From Streptomyces griseus subsp. griseus (GTDB lineage: Bacteria > Actinomycetota > Actinomycetes > Streptomycetales > Streptomycetaceae), in NCBI RefSeq assembly GCF_003610995.1, contig NZ_CP032543.1, positions 4,402,001-4,466,000 on the forward strand: 64,000 nucleotides of DNA, read 5' to 3'. Position numbers and translations under genes: made by a program. How positions within the stretch are numbered: the stretch's first letter is position 1; each line of letters begins with the position of its first letter. Below the pieces are notes generated by a model. The model was not told the DNA's origin, searched no databases, and saw only the letters and a list, made by a program, of their open reading frames with translations. Below are positions 61,214 through 64,000 of the stretch, one piece after another.

Positions 61214-62592
61214 TGACCTTGGCCGCCGAGATCGACCACAACGGGACGAGCCCCGAGAAGCTGCTCGCCCCCGTCCTCTCCACCTTCTGGGACCAGCCCG
61301 ATTCCTGGACCCTGGAGACCTACCGCCGCCACGAGGGGTACGAAGGGCTGCGCAAGGCGCTGGCCATGGACCCCGACGACCTCATCGCGTACGTCAAGGA
61401 CTCCGGTCTGCGCGGACGCGGGGGCGCCGGCTTCCCCACCGGGATGAAGTGGCAGTTCATCCCGCAGGGCGACGGAAAGCCGCACTATCTGGTTGTCAAC
61501 GCCGACGAGTCGGAGCCGGGGACCTGCAAGGACATCCCGCTCCTCTTCGCCAACCCGCACAGCCTCATCGAGGGCATCGTGATCGCCTGTTACGCGATCC
61601 GTTCGTCGCACGCGTTCATCTATCTGCGCGGTGAGGTCGTCCCCGTGCTGCGACGGCTGCACGAGGCCGTACGAGAGGCGTACGAGGCGGGTTATCTGGG
61701 GACGAACATCCTGGGTTCAGGACTCGATCTGGAACTCACGGTGCACGCAGGTGCCGGCGCGTACATCTGTGGTGAGGAAACCGCGCTGCTCGACTCTCTC
61801 GAAGGACGGCGTGGACAGCCCCGGCTGCGACCCCCCTTCCCCGCGGTCGCCGGTCTGTACGCCTGCCCCACTGTGGTGAACAACGTCGAGTCCATCGCCT
61901 CGGTTCCCGCGATCCTGAACAAGGGCAAGGACTGGTTCAAGTCGATGGGCAGCGAGAAGTCCCCGGGCTTCACGCTCTACTCGCTCAGCGGCCATGTCGC
62001 CAGCCCCGGCCAGTACGAGGCCCCGCTCGGCATCACGCTGCGCCAGCTCCTCGACATGAGCGGCGGCATGCGGCCCGGCCACCGGCTCAAGTTCTGGACC
62101 CCGGGCGGCTCCTCCACCCCGATGCTCACCGAGGAGCACCTCGACGTCCCCCTCGACTACGAGGGGGTCGGCGGCGCCGGGTCCATGCTCGGCACCAAGG
62201 CGCTCCAGTGCTTCGACGAGACGACCTGTGTCGTACGGGCCGTCACCCGCTGGACCGAGTTCTACGCCCACGAGTCCTGCGGCAAGTGCACGCCCTGCCG
62301 TGAAGGGACGTACTGGCTGGTCCAGTTGATGCGGGACATCGAGGCCGGCAAGGGCGAGATGGCCGACCTGGACAAGCTCAACGACATCGCCGACAACATC
62401 AACGGCAAGTCGTTCTGCGCGCTCGGCGACGGCGCCGCCGCCCCGATCTTCTCCTCGCTCAAGTATTTCCGCGAGGAGTACGAACAGCACATCACGGGCA
62501 AGGGCTGTCCCTTCGACCCCGCCAGATCCACGGCCTGGGCCGACGACAAGAACACCGACGGCAAGAACGCTCACCGGGGGGTGAACGCATGA
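61213..62592 (+). CDS. nuoF: NADH-quinone oxidoreductase subunit F
   Basis: 459-residue NADH-binding subunit carrying FMN and cluster N3. The nucleotide-binding [19 protein letters not shown]-contacting [31 protein letters not shown] and cluster motif [13 protein letters not shown] are all present. ATG 61213 and GTG 61210 are both in frame behind GGAGGGGGA; ATG is preferred. The first overlaps the nuoE stop. Confidence 0.96.
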   Translation: MTLAAEIDHNGTSPEKLLAPVLSTFWDQPDSWTLETYRRHEGYEGLRKALAMDPDDLIAYVKDSGLRGRGGAGFPTGMKWQFIPQGDGKPHYLVVNADESEPGTCKDIPLLFANPHSLIEGIVIACYAIRSSHAFIYLRGEVVPVLRRLHEAVREAYEAGYLGTNILGSGLDLELTVHAGAGAYICGEETALLDSLEGRRGQPRLRPPFPAVAGLYACPTVVNNVESIASVPAILNKGKDWFKSMGSEKSPGFTLYSLSGHVASPGQYEAPLGITLRQLLDMSGGMRPGHRLKFWTPGGSSTPMLTEEHLDVPLDYEGVGGAGSMLGTKALQCFDETTCVVRAVTRWTEFYAHESCGKCTPCREGTYWLVQLMRDIEAGKGEMADLDKLNDIADNINGKSFCALGDGAAAPIFSSLKYFREEYEQHITGKGCPFDPARSTAWADDKNTDGKNAHRGVNA

Positions 62593-64000
62593 CAGTCACC
62601 ACGAGTGCGCCCTCCGGGGGCGGCGAGGCGGCCATCCCGCCCGAGGACCTGGTCACGCTGACCATCGACGGCATCGAGATCAGCGTCCCCAAGGGGACCC
62701 TGGTCATCCGGGCCGCCGAACTCCTCGGCATCGAGATCCCGCGCTTCTGCGACCACCCGCTCCTCGACCCGGCCGGCGCCTGCCGCCAGTGCATCGTCGA
62801 GGTCGAGGGCCAGCGCAAGCCGATGGCCTCCTGCACCATCACCTGCACCGACGGCATGGTCGTCAAGTCGCAGATCACCTCTCCTGTCGCCGAGAAGGCG
62901 CAGAAGGGCGTGATGGAGCTGCTGCTGATCAACCACCCGCTGGACTGCCCGGTCTGCGACAAGGGCGGCGAGTGCCCGCTCCAGAACCAGGCGATGTCGC
63001 ACGGCGGCGCCGACTCCCGCTTCGACGGGAAGAAGCGGACCTTCGAGAAGCCCGTCCCGATCTCCACCCAGGTGCTGCTGGACCGTGAGCGGTGCGTGCT
63101 CTGCGCGCGCTGCACCCGGTTCTCCAACCAGGTGGCGGGCGACCCGATGATCGAGTTGATCGAGCGCGGCGCCCTCCAGCAGGTCGGCACCGGCGAGGGC
63201 GACCCCTTCGAGTCGTACTTCTCCGGCAACACCATCCAGATCTGCCCGGTCGGCGCGCTGACCTCGGCGGCGTACCGCTTCCGCTCCCGCCCCTTCGACC
63301 TGGTCTCCACCCCCTCGGTGTGCGAGCAGTGTTCCGGCGGCTGCGGGATGCGCACCGACCACCGGCGCGGCAAGGTCATGCGGCGCCTCGCGGCCAACGA
63401 GCCCGAGGTCAACGAGGAGTGGATCTGCGACAAGGGGAGGTTCGGCTTCCGCTACGCCCAGCAGCGCGACCGCCTCACCACCCCGCTGGTCCGCAACGCG
63501 GACGGTGTCCTGGAGCCGGCGAGCTGGCCCGAGGCGCTGGAGGTCGCGGCGGCCGGACTGCTCGCGGCCCGGGGCCGTACCGGCGTCCTGACCGGCGGCC
63601 GGCTGACCGTCGAGGACTCCTACGCGTACAGCAAGTTCGCCCGGGTCGCCCTCGACACCAACGACATCGACTTCCGCGCCCGGGTCCACAGCGCCGAGGA
63701 GGCCGACTTCCTGGCCGCCCGCGTCGCCGGGCGCGGCCGGGACCTGGACGGCGAGGGGGTCACGTACACCGCGCTGGAGAAGGCTCCCGCGGTCCTGCTC
63801 GTCGGGTTCGAGTCCGAGGAGGAGGCCCCCGGTGTCTTCCTGCGGCTCCGCAAGGCCCACCGCAAGAGCGGCCAGCAGACCTTCGCCCTCGCCTCGCACG
63901 CCACGCGCGGTCTGGTGAAGGCGGGTGGCACGCTGCTGCCCGCCGCCCCCGGCACCGAGACCGAGTGGCTGGACGCGCTCGCGGGCGGGGTCGGGCTGGA
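62589..64000 (+). CDS. nuoG: NADH-quinone oxidoreductase subunit G, cut by window end
   Basis: The first 470 residues of the large Fe-S subunit. A 2Fe-2S ferredoxin-like domain ([20 protein letters not shown]) is followed by the HxxxC-type motif [20 protein letters not shown], the 4Fe-4S pair [11 protein letters not shown] and [10 protein letters not shown], and a further [10 protein letters not shown] cluster heading the molybdopterin-oxidoreductase-like domain. ATG 62589 overlaps the nuoF stop (ATGA). The frame is open to base 64000, and the C-terminal half lies to the right. Confidence 0.96.
   Translation, partial: MTVTTSAPSGGGEAAIPPEDLVTLTIDGIEISVPKGTLVIRAAELLGIEIPRFCDHPLLDPAGACRQCIVEVEGQRKPMASCTITCTDGMVVKSQITSPVAEKAQKGVMELLLINHPLDCPVCDKGGECPLQNQAMSHGGADSRFDGKKRTFEKPVPISTQVLLDRERCVLCARCTRFSNQVAGDPMIELIERGALQQVGTGEGDPFESYFSGNTIQICPVGALTSAAYRFRSRPFDLVSTPSVCEQCSGGCGMRTDHRRGKVMRRLAANEPEVNEEWICDKGRFGFRYAQQRDRLTTPLVRNADGVLEPASWPEALEVAAAGLLAARGRTGVLTGGRLTVEDSYAYSKFARVALDTNDIDFRARVHSAEEADFLAARVAGRGRDLDGEGVTYTALEKAPAVLLVGFESEEEAPGVFLRLRKAHRKSGQQTFALASHATRGLVKAGGTLLPAAPGTETEWLDALAGGVGL

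Overview
The window is high-GC actinobacterial DNA, almost certainly a Streptomyces chromosome. The evidence is the dense GC-rich coding with many GTG starts and GTGA stop/start overlaps, an AfsR-type SARP regulator followed by an AfsS-like small repeat protein, futalosine-route menaquinone genes (mqnA, mqnC), menaquinone methyltransferase and reductase genes, and a nuoA-G complex I operon that runs off the right edge. I see no phage, insertion sequence or CRISPR array.

Left part (1-25 kb): two MFS transporters, a flavin reductase, and a CGNR-regulated block of VOC protein, PPOX-fold protein, 3Fe-4S ferredoxin and ferredoxin reductase. These are followed by a crotonase plus a large NDP-forming acyl-CoA synthetase, tRNA-fMet, an NmrA-like oxidoreductase, a patch of gene remnants (12.1-12.8 kb), an AraC regulator, an M28 peptidase, broken monooxygenase and iron-permease genes, a DoxX/OB-fold pair, PspAB-HtpX, a PdxH-like gene, a thiolase-like gene diverging from an acyl-CoA dehydrogenase and a deazaflavin nitroreductase, and a TetR regulator. 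Middle part (25-41 kb): a DnaA-box cluster, a two-domain VOC protein, a Ser/Thr kinase fused to PQQ repeats, a crotonase/DUF35/thiolase operon diverging from a FadD3-like ligase, afsS-afsR, an amidohydrolase, a MerR regulator and a cold-shock gene. Right part (41-64 kb): mqnA, a membrane Ser/Thr kinase, mqnC, a sulfonate-type ABC operon with a TauD dioxygenase behind a cysteine-rich leader peptide, menG, a geranylgeranyl-reductase-family gene, a second CGNR regulator, an NlpC/P60 hydrolase and nuoA-G.

The main new signal is a 15-bp palindrome, CTGACG-N3-CGTCAG. It occurs eight times (five perfect or near-perfect, three with one arm mismatch), always upstream of CoA-ester or ring-catabolism type genes between 3.9 and 38.8 kb: flavin reductase, acyl-CoA synthetase, DoxX/OB-fold, thiolase, acyl-CoA dehydrogenase, crotonase/DUF35/thiolase, FadD3-like ligase and amidohydrolase. 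A weaker copy overlaps the start codon of the TetR gene at 24638-25285. I infer a scattered local catabolic regulon under that TetR repressor, with a lipid, terpenoid or steroid-like substrate that is not known.

Four genes (MFS at 1942, monooxygenase at 16125, FecCD at 17564, PdxH-like at 20657) are broken by apparent single-base losses, five in total, at or next to short G/C runs. This pattern fits sequencing error at least as well as real decay, and should be settled before any of them is called a pseudogene.
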